5,135 nt of DNA from contig JBKHBO010000083.1 in assembly GCA_046542315.1 (NCBI GenBank), positions 1-5,135 of the forward strand. The letters are read 5' to 3'. The position numbers and the translations under genes are program-made. Numbering within the stretch: the stretch's first letter is position 1; each line of letters begins with the position of its first letter. Of the stretch, positions 1-5,135 are shown piece after piece. The notes beneath the pieces are model-generated. The model had not been told where the DNA came from, ran no database searches, and was given only the letters and a program-made list of their open reading frames with translations. The stretch is from PWPR01 sp046542315. GTDB taxonomy: Bacteria > Bacillota > UBA994 > PWPR01.

Positions 1-7
1 TCTATAA

Positions 8-259
8 CTATTCTATTAATTTATATTCTTTTCTACCCTCTTCTATAGTTTCATAAAAGATCTGTCTATTAATTATATCATGCTCTATCAATATTTGTTT
101 AACACATTGCAAGAACTCTTCATCTAGCTTAAGAGAAATACCGCATCCTGCAGTAATTTCTCTAGGTGTCGGTATTGTTCTTAATTTTATATTATTATCA
201 ATTAAAGCCTCTTCTACTTCTAAAGCATCATGTGTGGAAGAAAAAGCTATTATAATCAT
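8..259 (-). CDS. DUF3343 family small protein (putative Se/S carrier-like)
   Basis: This 83-residue cytoplasmic protein has no signal peptide or membrane segment. It has the usual length and layout of DUF3343 proteins: an N-terminal hydrophobic strand (MIIIAFSS), a helix (DALEVEEAL), the segment IPTPREITAGCGISL around residues 29-43 and a charged C-terminal tail. Cys39 in the CGIS motif is the conserved residue of the family, which is annotated as putative Se/S carrier-like and often lies near cysteine desulfurase, SelD or YedF genes (family knowledge; none of these is visible here). The ATG follows an AAGGTGG ribosome binding site at 267-273 that overlaps the stop codon of the upstream propeller gene. 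Only 12 bases separate the two genes, so co-transcription and translational coupling are likely. The family call is from recalled motif similarity; the actual substrate is unknown. Confidence 0.82.
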   Translation of the reverse strand: MIIIAFSSTHDALEVEEALIDNNIKLRTIPTPREITAGCGISLKLDEEFLQCVKQILIEHDIINRQIFYETIEEGRKEYKLIE

Positions 260-271
260 CGTAAAACCACC

Positions 272-1375
272 TTATTTATACCACTCTATTGTATTGTTAT
301 CTTTTAGAACATAAACTATAAAATCCCTATCAAAAACTACTCTCTTTGTCCCGGAAGTCTCATAATGCTTATATGCAACAAGGTTATTAGATAAGAATAT
401 TCCTTTATTTGTAGCTACTGCAATGGTACCATCCTGGCCTAAGTAATATCCTATATATTCACCCTTATATCTCAAACTACCTTCTTCTTGCCCAGACAAG
501 TTTATCTGAACTAATTTTGCTTGCTTCCCTGGTGGTAATATTGAAGTTGCTTCTTGAATTAAAAGTGCTCTATTTTCAGAAGAAAAACCAACTCCAACAA
601 CATTATCAAAATCCAAGACATTTAGTGAGTCTAAAAGCAAATTGTATAGCCCAATCTCATTTTCTGTTGTATAGATTAAATAATCTCCTGATGGGGAAAG
701 GTCATAGTCATATAAAGAACTTTCAAATCTTTTTTTATATAATTCTTTACCATAGTTATCAAACACATAGATATATTGCCCAGGTTGTTCTAAATTAAAG
801 TCAAAAACCAATACAGCAATTCCTAAAGGAGACCATTCTGTGCTTACAACTTCCATATTATTAAACTTTTTCGTAAAAAGCTCTTCTCCATCATTGTCTT
901 TCAACTCTAAGCTAATTTCCCAACTAGTCTGAGATGAGTCAGTCTCACTAACTACAAAATTTCTTTTATCATTACTAATTGAACTGTAGAGAGGTTTTCC
1001 TAAAGGTTTCCAAGAATTCTCTATCTCTCCTTCTAGAGTTAAAATATTTACCTTTCGACTGCTCAAATCTACTACAATTATTTCTTTTAACGAATTATTA
1101 ATTAATAATCTAGAAGAAGCATAAATTCCTTCCCATTGTTTAGTTCCTTCAAAACTAAATTTTGAGACTATAGATTGACCTGTATTATTATAAGCAGTAA
1201 ATAAGCCCTGTCCTAAGGCATCATATCTAACTAAAACTCCAGGAGAAACTAATGTTTTTTCTTCTAATAAAGACATTTCTGATCCATATTCAACAAACAA
1301 GCTGCTGAATATATATGAGCCTAATATTACTGATATGACTATAACTATTATTGCTAAAATGAATTTTTTGACCAT
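272..1375 (-). CDS. Membrane-anchored beta-propeller-like protein, function unknown
   Basis: This 367-residue protein begins with KK followed by an uncleaved-looking transmembrane segment at about residues 5-27. No lipobox cysteine is visible, so the rest probably faces the outside of the membrane. The remaining ~335 residues are a series of short beta-rich repeats with WD40/YVTN-propeller features: recurring hydrophobic strands ended by DG, NG or SG turns, for example FDNYGKELYKKRF, SPSGDYLIYTT, GQDGTIAVATNKGIFL and SPLGIAVLVFDF. No catalytic motif is recognisable. It resembles clostridial membrane-anchored propeller proteins such as the DUF5711 type, but that assignment is uncertain. The ATG follows an AGAGG ribosome binding site at 1383-1387 with 7-base spacing. 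The gene lies 68 bases after the stop of the preceding gene, behind a terminator, and shares a 12-base gap with the DUF3343 gene downstream. A scaffold or envelope-sensing role is only inference. Confidence 0.75.
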   Translation of the reverse strand: MVKKFILAIIVIVISVILGSYIFSSLFVEYGSEMSLLEEKTLVSPGVLVRYDALGQGLFTAYNNTGQSIVSKFSFEGTKQWEGIYASSRLLINNSLKEIIVVDLSSRKVNILTLEGEIENSWKPLGKPLYSSISNDKRNFVVSETDSSQTSWEISLELKDNDGEELFTKKFNNMEVVSTEWSPLGIAVLVFDFNLEQPGQYIYVFDNYGKELYKKRFESSLYDYDLSPSGDYLIYTTENEIGLYNLLLDSLNVLDFDNVVGVGFSSENRALLIQEATSILPPGKQAKLVQINLSGQEEGSLRYKGEYIGYYLGQDGTIAVATNKGIFLSNNLVAYKHYETSGTKRVVFDRDFIVYVLKDNNTIEWYK

Positions 1376-1424
1376 ATTTACGCCTCTACTTTTCTATAAA
1401 CTATTTTCCTTATTAACCCATCAC

Positions 1425-1445
1425 AAAAAAAGGCCTTTTTGGCCT
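1425..1445 (-). terminator. Intrinsic terminator after the sigma-factor operon
   Basis: On the minus strand, AGGCC (1445-1441), a five-A loop and GGCCT (1435-1431) are followed by six more T residues (1430-1425). The stem includes part of the TAG stop codon of the 97-residue gene. The stem is GC-rich but only five base pairs long, so some read-through into the propeller gene is possible. Confidence 0.85.
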
Positions 1446-1737
1446 ATCTCTTGCTTATATAATTATTAATTATTTTTGATGTAGCATTACTTATTGACGC
1501 AACTTTTAAAGTCAAAGCATTAATTTGTTCACTCATGAAACCAGCTTCTTGGCTGATTTTCTCAAAATTTTTCAATGCCTGTTCGAGTTCTACCTCAGAA
1601 TTTTCTACAATTTTGTTAAAAGTTTTAGCAGTATCTCCTAAACTTTTTAATAATCTAACCAAATAAATCCCTACGGAAATAACAACTATTGTCATTAAGA
1701 GCAGCAAAAAATCTCTAAATCCAAGTGTAATTGACAT
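1444..1737 (-). CDS. Small membrane-anchored helical protein, DUF948/YtxG-like
   Basis: This 97-residue protein has an N-terminal transmembrane helix at about residues 9-30 (FLLLLMTIVVISVGIYLVRL). A long amphipathic, probably coiled-coil helix follows through residues 31-95, with regular hydrophobic spacing (TFNKIVENSEVELEQALKNF, ISQEAGFMSEQINAL). This matches the layout of DUF948 proteins such as Bacillus subtilis YtxG, a general stress protein; the similarity is in architecture, and the sequence match should be tested. It is the third gene of the sigma operon, 18 bases after the sigma stop, with a strong AAGGAG site (1745-1750) spaced 7 bases from the ATG. A terminator stem overlaps its stop codon. 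Its role could be as an envelope-associated effector of the stress response or as a membrane partner of the switch. Neither is shown by sequence. Confidence 0.78.
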   Translation of the reverse strand: MSITLGFRDFLLLLMTIVVISVGIYLVRLLKSLGDTAKTFNKIVENSEVELEQALKNFEKISQEAGFMSEQINALTLKVASISNATSKIINNYISKR

Positions 1738-1755
1738 AATTTCACTCCTTAAATT

Positions 1756-2517
1756 TTACTTATCAAATTGAGTTTCTCTAACGTGTTTTAGTTTAATTAA
1801 TAATGATTTTATCATTCTTGAAACTTGCATTTGTGATATTCCTAAAATATCAGCAATTTCCTTTTGAGTCAACCTATCTACAAACCTTAAAATTAAAAGT
1901 TTTTTTTCTAAAATATTCAATTTTGAGAGGATATCTTTTAACTCACTTTGATTATCGACTCTTTTAATATTTGAGTCTATTTCTCCAATAATCTGTCCTA
2001 AATTTATTGACTTGCTATCGTGTTTTGAGGAGATAGAATCTTCTAAAGAGGTTAGCTTATATGTGTTTTGATAATTCATCGCTTCAATAACTTCTTCCTG
2101 AGTAACACAAAGCTCTTTTGATATATCAGCTACTGTAGGTATTCGACCATATTTCTGTGCTAAGTCTGGTGAGATTCTATGTATTCTCCCGCATAATTCC
2201 TTTTGCTTTCTTGGGGCTTTAATTATCCAGCTTTGATCTCGATAATAATGTTTTATTTCTCCTATTATAACAGGAACAAGGTAACCATAAAAATTAGAAT
2301 TCTTTTTGTTATCATAGTTATTTACCGCTTTAAGGATGCCTATAGAAGCAACTTGAACTAAATCCTCAAGCTGATTTTCATCTCTTACCAACTTCCTAGC
2401 CATTTTTTTTGCTACTGGTATTAATTCCATTACTATTTTATCTAGTATATTCACATCTTTATTCTTTTGATATGTTAATATCAATTTTACGATTGAAGCT
2501 TTTTCTTCTTCACCCAT
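1756..2517 (-). CDS. SigB/SigF/SigG-subfamily RNA polymerase sigma factor, SigB-like
   Basis: This 253-residue alternative sigma-70 family factor directs RNA polymerase to a specific promoter set. Region 2 spans about residues 33-108, with the core-binding and -10-recognition segments LEDLVQVASIGILKAV (50-65) and IIGEIKHYYRDQSW followed by KAPRKQKEL (84-108). Region 3 covers about 112-180. Region 4, with a helix-turn-helix (LTQKEIADILGISQMQVSRM, 216-235), recognises the -35 element. The IIGEIK..RD..W...PR..KEL and GISQM.VSR signatures are closer to Bacillus SigB than to sporulation SigF, whose equivalent segment reads differently. The length is typical and no region is missing. The ATG shares one base with the stop of the upstream antagonist/anti-sigma gene (TAATG), and its GGAG site lies inside that gene's last codons. 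Stress or stationary-phase control is inferred from family and neighbour; a sporulation role is not excluded. Confidence 0.93.
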   Translation of the reverse strand: MGEEEKASIVKLILTYQKNKDVNILDKIVMELIPVAKKMARKLVRDENQLEDLVQVASIGILKAVNNYDNKKNSNFYGYLVPVIIGEIKHYYRDQSWIIKAPRKQKELCGRIHRISPDLAQKYGRIPTVADISKELCVTQEEVIEAMNYQNTYKLTSLEDSISSKHDSKSINLGQIIGEIDSNIKRVDNQSELKDILSKLNILEKKLLILRFVDRLTQKEIADILGISQMQVSRMIKSLLIKLKHVRETQFDK

Positions 2518-3281
2518 TATTCATCTCCACTTTTATACATTTTTATATATGTACCTTCTCCAGGTGAAGTAATAATCTCTACCTCATCCATAAGTGACTT
2601 CACAATAAATAAACCTAATCCACCAGGCTCTACGCTGTTTTTATTAGAAGCTTCTAAAATCTTTTGGTCAAACCCCTTGCCTTCATCATAAATATCAATT
2701 CTCAAAGTGCCCTTCTTGCAATCAAACTTCGTCTTTATATTTATCTCTTCTACCATAGGGTTATTATGGGATATGGCGTTTGTTAGGACTTCTGCAATCG
2801 CAATCTTTATATCCTCTATACTCTCAATATTAAAGTTGTATCGACTAGCAATTGATGCTAGTGTCAGTCTAGCTACTCCTACATACGCTGGCTTAGCAGG
2901 TAATATGATGCTCACCTCATCATTGCAGTAGTCTTTTATACCACCTATTCCCTCACTAAATTCGAGCGAGCGGTCTCTTTTAACATTAATAATACTATCC
3001 ACACCTGTTGTAGATAACAGCTTCATAATATGGTCTGGTGGATTAATTAATTCTATTGACTTGCCATTTTCCATCATTCTTTTTGACAAGTCTATCAAAA
3101 TCCCTAATCCACTACTATCGAGAAAATCTAAATCAGAAGTATCTATAGTGATGCTTCTACTCTCTTGATACAATGTCTTTATTGCTTCTTTAAATTCCCC
3201 TATGTTATATACATCGATTTCTCCACTAACTTTAATAACAACAGAGTTTTTGTCTTCTTTAAGTACTTGCACATTTCTCAC
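2517..3281 (-). CDS. Fused STAS anti-sigma antagonist and HATPase anti-sigma kinase (RsbV-RsbW / SpoIIAA-SpoIIAB type)
   Basis: This 254-residue cytoplasmic protein joins two proteins that are normally separate. Residues 1-105 are a STAS domain like RsbV/SpoIIAA, with the phosphoacceptor loop DSSGLG at 55-60; Ser57 aligns with the serine phosphorylated in those proteins. After a linker (about 100-122) comes a GHKL-type ATPase/serine kinase domain like RsbW/SpoIIAB. It has the N box EVLTNA (Glu164, Asn168) with His172, the G1 box DEGKGFD (199-205), and the G2 box GGLGLFIVK (220-228) followed by SLMDEV. The GGLGLF..LMDEV form is closer to RsbW than SpoIIAB. In the known systems the kinase binds the sigma factor, phosphorylates the antagonist, and releases sigma when unphosphorylated antagonist binds it. 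The GTG start has an ideal AGGAGG site (3289-3294, 7-base spacing). It is the first gene of the operon, and the sigma gene follows with a one-base overlap. Confidence 0.93.
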   Translation of the reverse strand: MRNVQVLKEDKNSVVIKVSGEIDVYNIGEFKEAIKTLYQESRSITIDTSDLDFLDSSGLGILIDLSKRMMENGKSIELINPPDHIMKLLSTTGVDSIINVKRDRSLEFSEGIGGIKDYCNDEVSIILPAKPAYVGVARLTLASIASRYNFNIESIEDIKIAIAEVLTNAISHNNPMVEEINIKTKFDCKKGTLRIDIYDEGKGFDQKILEASNKNSVEPGGLGLFIVKSLMDEVEIITSPGEGTYIKMYKSGDE

Positions 3282-3288
3282 AAGGACA

Positions 3289-3294
3289 CCTCCT
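3289..3294 (-). promoter_or_regulatory. Strong ribosome binding site for the fused antagonist/anti-sigma gene
   Basis: The minus strand reads AGGAGG here, within AAGAGGAGGTG, 7 bases before the GTG start codon at 3281. It is a consensus site and fixes the non-ATG start of the fusion gene. Confidence 0.85.
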
Positions 3295-3303
3295 CTTACT
3301 AAA

Positions 3304-3333
3304 ATTATACACTTAATATACGCTCACTGCTAA
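3304..3333 (-). promoter_or_regulatory. Probable housekeeping promoter of the sigma-factor operon
   Basis: The minus strand carries a perfect TATAAT (3309-3304) preceded by TTAGCA (3333-3328, four of six matches to TTGACA) with an 18-base spacer. Transcription would begin near 3297, leaving a short leader of about 16 bases that contains the AGGAGG site. It lies directly after the metK terminator, so the operon is likely expressed independently of metK. The -35 element is weak. Confidence 0.6.
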
Positions 3334-3346
3334 TTAAATTTTAATA

Positions 3347-3375
3347 TAGAAAAGAGACCCCTAAGAGATCTCTTC
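3347..3375 (-). terminator. Intrinsic terminator of metK overlapping its stop codon
   Basis: On the minus strand GAAGAGATC (3375-3367) can pair with GGTCTCTTT (3359-3351), allowing G-U pairs, around a seven-base loop that contains the last base of the Ser codon region and the TAG stop. A short T-rich stretch (TTTTC) overlaps and follows the 3' arm. The terminator therefore uses the last codons of metK as its left arm. The T tract is short, so efficiency is uncertain. Confidence 0.65.
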
Positions 3376-4563
3376 TAAAAGTTTTTTGATATCTTCTACT
3401 TTATCTAACTTCTCCCAGGCCAGATCTACATCTGTTCTCCCAAAATGACCATATGCTGCAATCTGTTTGTAAACTGGTCTTCTTAGCTTTAAGTTCTCAA
3501 TAATTGCCTGAGGTCTTAAGTCAAAAACTTTTTGTATAATTTCAATTATTTCATTCTCATTAAAATTGCTAGTCCCGAAAGTATCAACCATAATAGATAC
3601 TGGCTTAGCAACACCTATTGCATAAGCAACTTGTAATTCAAGTTTTTTTGCAACTCCAGCAGCTACTAAGTTTTTTGCAACATGTCTAGCTGCATAAGCA
3701 GCAGATCTATCTACTTTGGTAGGATCTTTTCCAGAAAAAGCTCCTCCACCATGTCTTGCGAAACCACCGTAAGTATCAACTATGATTTTTCTTCCAGTCA
3801 AGCCACTATCCCCCATAGGTCCACCAATTACGAACCTTCCTGTAGGATTAATATAGTACTTTGTTTCACTATCAAGTAAGTTAGCTGGTATTACCTTATC
3901 AAGGATATATTCTCTGATATCTTGTCTGATTTTTTCTTGAGATATACTAGGTTTATGTTGAGTTGAAATAACTATAGCATCAATTCTAACTGGTTTATCA
4001 TTTATATATTCAACTGTTACCTGAGTTTTCCCATCAGGTCTTAAGTAAGATAATTCATTATTGATCCTTGCTTCGTGAAGTCTTTTTGCTAATAAATGAG
4101 CATAATAGATAGGCATAGGCATATAATTCTCTGTCTCATCGCATGCAAATCCGAAAATTAAACCTTGATCTCCTGCGCCTATGGTTTTTTCTTCTTCTGT
4201 ATCTCTAGATTCTAATGCATCATTTACTCCCTGAGCAATATCTGGCGATTGTTCATCAATCGCTGTCAACACTGCGCAAGTATCACCATCAAATCCAAAC
4301 TTGGCTCTTGTATAACCAATTTCTTTTACAGTTTCTCTAACAATAGTTGGTATATCGACATAACATTGAGTCGTTATCTCTCCCCCAACTAAAACTAAGC
4401 CCTTTGTCACAAAAGTTTCACACGCTACTCTAGCGAGTTCATCTTTTTCTAAAATTGCATCTAATATTGCATCTGATATTTGGTCCGCTACTTTATCTGG
4501 ATGTCCAGCAGTAACTGATTCAGATGTAAATAAATAATTCTTGTTACCTTTCAAACGACTCAC
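3361..4563 (-). CDS. metK: S-adenosylmethionine synthetase (methionine adenosyltransferase)
   Basis: This cytoplasmic enzyme makes S-adenosylmethionine from methionine and ATP, releasing phosphate and pyrophosphate. The protein is full length at up to 400 residues. It shows LFTSESVTAGHPDKVADQIS (11-30, with the ATP-binding His21 and a metal-binding Glu/Asp environment), ARVACET, GYTRAKFGFD, the family signature GAGDQG (129-134), STQH, INPTGRFVIGGP, the signature GGGAFSGKD (272-280), DRSAAYAARHVAKN and the C-terminal RRPVYKQIAAYGHFGR. It is very close to Bacillus MetK. The GTG at 4563 directly abuts AAGGGG, so it could only use the weaker AAAGG further upstream. The in-frame TTG at 4554-4552 has AAGGGGTGA at 4568-4560 with five-base spacing and would give a 397-residue protein; it may be the true start. 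It has its own promoter and terminator. Confidence 0.98.
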   Translation of the reverse strand: MSRLKGNKNYLFTSESVTAGHPDKVADQISDAILDAILEKDELARVACETFVTKGLVLVGGEITTQCYVDIPTIVRETVKEIGYTRAKFGFDGDTCAVLTAIDEQSPDIAQGVNDALESRDTEEEKTIGAGDQGLIFGFACDETENYMPMPIYYAHLLAKRLHEARINNELSYLRPDGKTQVTVEYINDKPVRIDAIVISTQHKPSISQEKIRQDIREYILDKVIPANLLDSETKYYINPTGRFVIGGPMGDSGLTGRKIIVDTYGGFARHGGGAFSGKDPTKVDRSAAYAARHVAKNLVAAGVAKKLELQVAYAIGVAKPVSIMVDTFGTSNFNENEIIEIIQKVFDLRPQAIIENLKLRRPVYKQIAAYGHFGRTDVDLAWEKLDKVEDIKKLLEEIS

Positions 4564-4568
4564 CCCTT
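4560..4568 (-). promoter_or_regulatory. Ribosome binding site that bears on the metK start
   Basis: The minus strand reads AAGGGGTGA, nearly the full complement of the 16S rRNA 3' end. It overlaps the GTG codon at 4563-4561 and sits five bases before an in-frame TTG at 4554-4552. The spacing favours the TTG as start codon. Confidence 0.6.
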
Positions 4569-4586
4569 ATGCCTTTCATGCAATAT

Positions 4587-4615
4587 ATTATATACGAAAT
4601 AATAATATATCACAA
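4587..4615 (-). promoter_or_regulatory. Probable housekeeping promoter of metK
   Basis: The minus strand has TTGTGA (4615-4610, four of six matches to TTGACA), a 17-base AT-rich spacer and a perfect TATAAT (4592-4587). Transcription would start near 4580, giving a leader of roughly 20-26 bases. That is too short for a SAM riboswitch, so metK is not controlled by one from this promoter. Confidence 0.7.
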
Positions 4616-4634
4616 AAATATATCTCAAGCAAAT

Positions 4635-4670
4635 AAAAAAAAACCAGGGAATTTACCCCGGTTTTTTTGT
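4635..4670 (-). terminator. Intrinsic terminator of the M20 amidohydrolase gene
   Basis: On the minus strand AACCGGGG (4663-4656) pairs with CCCTGGTT (4649-4642) around a six-base loop, and nine T residues run from 4643 to 4635, sharing two with the stem. The run of A before the hairpin also gives a T tract on the plus strand, so it could act in both directions, although no plus-strand gene is seen. It separates the amidohydrolase from the metK promoter. Confidence 0.92.
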
Positions 4671-4671
4671 T

Positions 4672-5135
4672 CTATTTTGAGAAAAATTCTTCCCACATTT
4701 CCAAATAACTGTCTTTATCATAAATTGGCTCAAAACTTTCTACTATATCTTTTGCTACTTCTGCTCCATCATACAATAAGTCAATAGCTGTCATTGCCAT
4801 TCCTTTAGCTCCTAATAAGTAAGCCGTTTCTTCATCAACTATCTCATAATGTTTTGAATGGCCTGCTCCAGCTACTCCGCCAATGTAAGGATGAATTGCT
4901 GGTATTACATGCATTACATCTCCAATGTCTGATGATCCTGTGCCATGACGATCACTAAACTCAACAGCTTCTTCACCAACCAAAGCAGCCAGATTATCTT
5001 TCATTAACATATCCATAGCTTCGTTATTTACCCTAGGAAGATATCCAGGGATCTCAGTGATTTCCACTTCTGCACCAACTGCTAGTGCCCCTGCTTCTAA
5101 AGCTCTGTTTACTTTTTGACTAGCATCAATTATTG
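4672..5135 (-). CDS. M20-family amidohydrolase/peptidase, C-terminal part (AbgB-like)
   Basis: The reading frame is open to the window edge, so the gene is 5'-truncated here. The visible 154 residues are the C-terminal part of a protein whose family is usually about 390-480 residues. The GTG at 5067 is internal, since coding similarity continues upstream (IIDASQKVNRALEAGALAVGAEVEI). Diagnostic features are GTGSSDIGDV followed by P.IHPY, GVAGAGHSKHYE and the helical end LGAKGMAMTAIDLLYD. In the M20D group the His of the GHS segment is a likely ligand of the binuclear metal centre, and GTGS.D.GDVS..P is typical of p-aminobenzoyl-glutamate hydrolase subunit B and similar amidohydrolases. It should hydrolyse an N-acyl or aryl-amide bond in the cytoplasm; the substrate cannot be named. 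The stop codon is followed at once by a strong terminator. Confidence 0.88.
   Translation of the reverse strand, partial: IIDASQKVNRALEAGALAVGAEVEITEIPGYLPRVNNEAMDMLMKDNLAALVGEEAVEFSDRHGTGSSDIGDVMHVIPAIHPYIGGVAGAGHSKHYEIVDEETAYLLGAKGMAMTAIDLLYDGAEVAKDIVESFEPIYDKDSYLEMWEEFFSK

Noticed and set aside
517..798. Open reading frame of 93 codons on the plus strand
   Set aside because: It lies wholly inside the propeller gene on the opposite strand, has low-complexity composition and no ribosome binding site, and resembles no protein family.
1376..1424. Candidate promoter for the propeller gene (TATAGA or TAGTTT as -10)
   Set aside because: The -10 matches are three or four of six bases and no acceptable -35 hexamer is found at 16-18 bases. 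A GTTTAT/GCGTAA pair would place the transcript start inside the coding region.
2707..2931. Open reading frame of 74 codons on the plus strand
   Set aside because: It is the antisense shadow of the kinase domain of the fused regulator, whose motifs are clear on the minus strand.
3363..3374. Perfect 12-base palindrome AAGAGATCTCTT as a possible operator
   Set aside because: It lies at the end of metK and is explained by the left arm and loop of the terminator hairpin and by coding of EEIS.
3682..3879. Open reading frame of 65 codons on the plus strand
   Set aside because: It is antisense to the conserved core of metK.
4569..4787. Open reading frame of 72 codons on the plus strand
   Set aside because: It runs through the metK promoter, a terminator hairpin and the antisense of the amidohydrolase end. 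Its leucine-rich tail is the complement of coding sequence.
5065..5067. GTG as the start of a 131-residue protein
   Set aside because: The same frame stays open to the window edge with family-like sequence before it, so this is an internal valine of the M20 protein.

Overview
The window is an AT-rich stretch with strong AGGAGG-type ribosome binding sites, GTG starts and U-rich intrinsic terminators. Together with the gene content (a SigB/SigF/SigG-type sigma factor with STAS and ATPase regulators, a DUF3343 protein, a Bacillus-like MetK) this points to a low-GC Firmicute, most likely an anaerobic clostridial lineage. All genes lie on the minus strand, so transcription runs from high to low coordinates. 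There is no mobile element, CRISPR array, tRNA or rRNA.

In transcription order: (1) the C-terminal 154 residues of an M20-family amidohydrolase (4672-5135, cut by the window edge) end at an intrinsic terminator (4635-4670). (2) metK (3361-4563), S-adenosylmethionine synthetase, has its own promoter (4587-4615). Its terminator (3347-3375) starts inside the last codons. (3) A three-gene regulatory operon starts from a promoter at 3304-3333. It encodes a single protein combining an RsbV/SpoIIAA-like STAS antagonist and an RsbW/SpoIIAB-like anti-sigma kinase (2517-3281), a SigB-like sigma factor joined to it by a TAATG overlap (1756-2517), and a 97-residue membrane-anchored helical protein resembling DUF948/YtxG (1444-1737). 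An intrinsic terminator (1425-1445) follows. (4) A membrane-anchored propeller-like protein of unknown function (272-1375) and a DUF3343 small cysteine protein (8-259) are closely spaced and probably co-transcribed. No convincing promoter is visible for them, so they may depend on read-through of the short terminator before them.

The most unusual element is the sigma-factor switch. In the classical systems the antagonist and the anti-sigma kinase are separate proteins whose exchange of partners frees the sigma factor. Here the two are one chain with the key motifs of both halves intact, followed directly by the sigma gene and then by a membrane protein of a type that belongs to the general stress response in Bacillus. 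No PP2C phosphatase or sensor that would drive the switch is encoded in the window.
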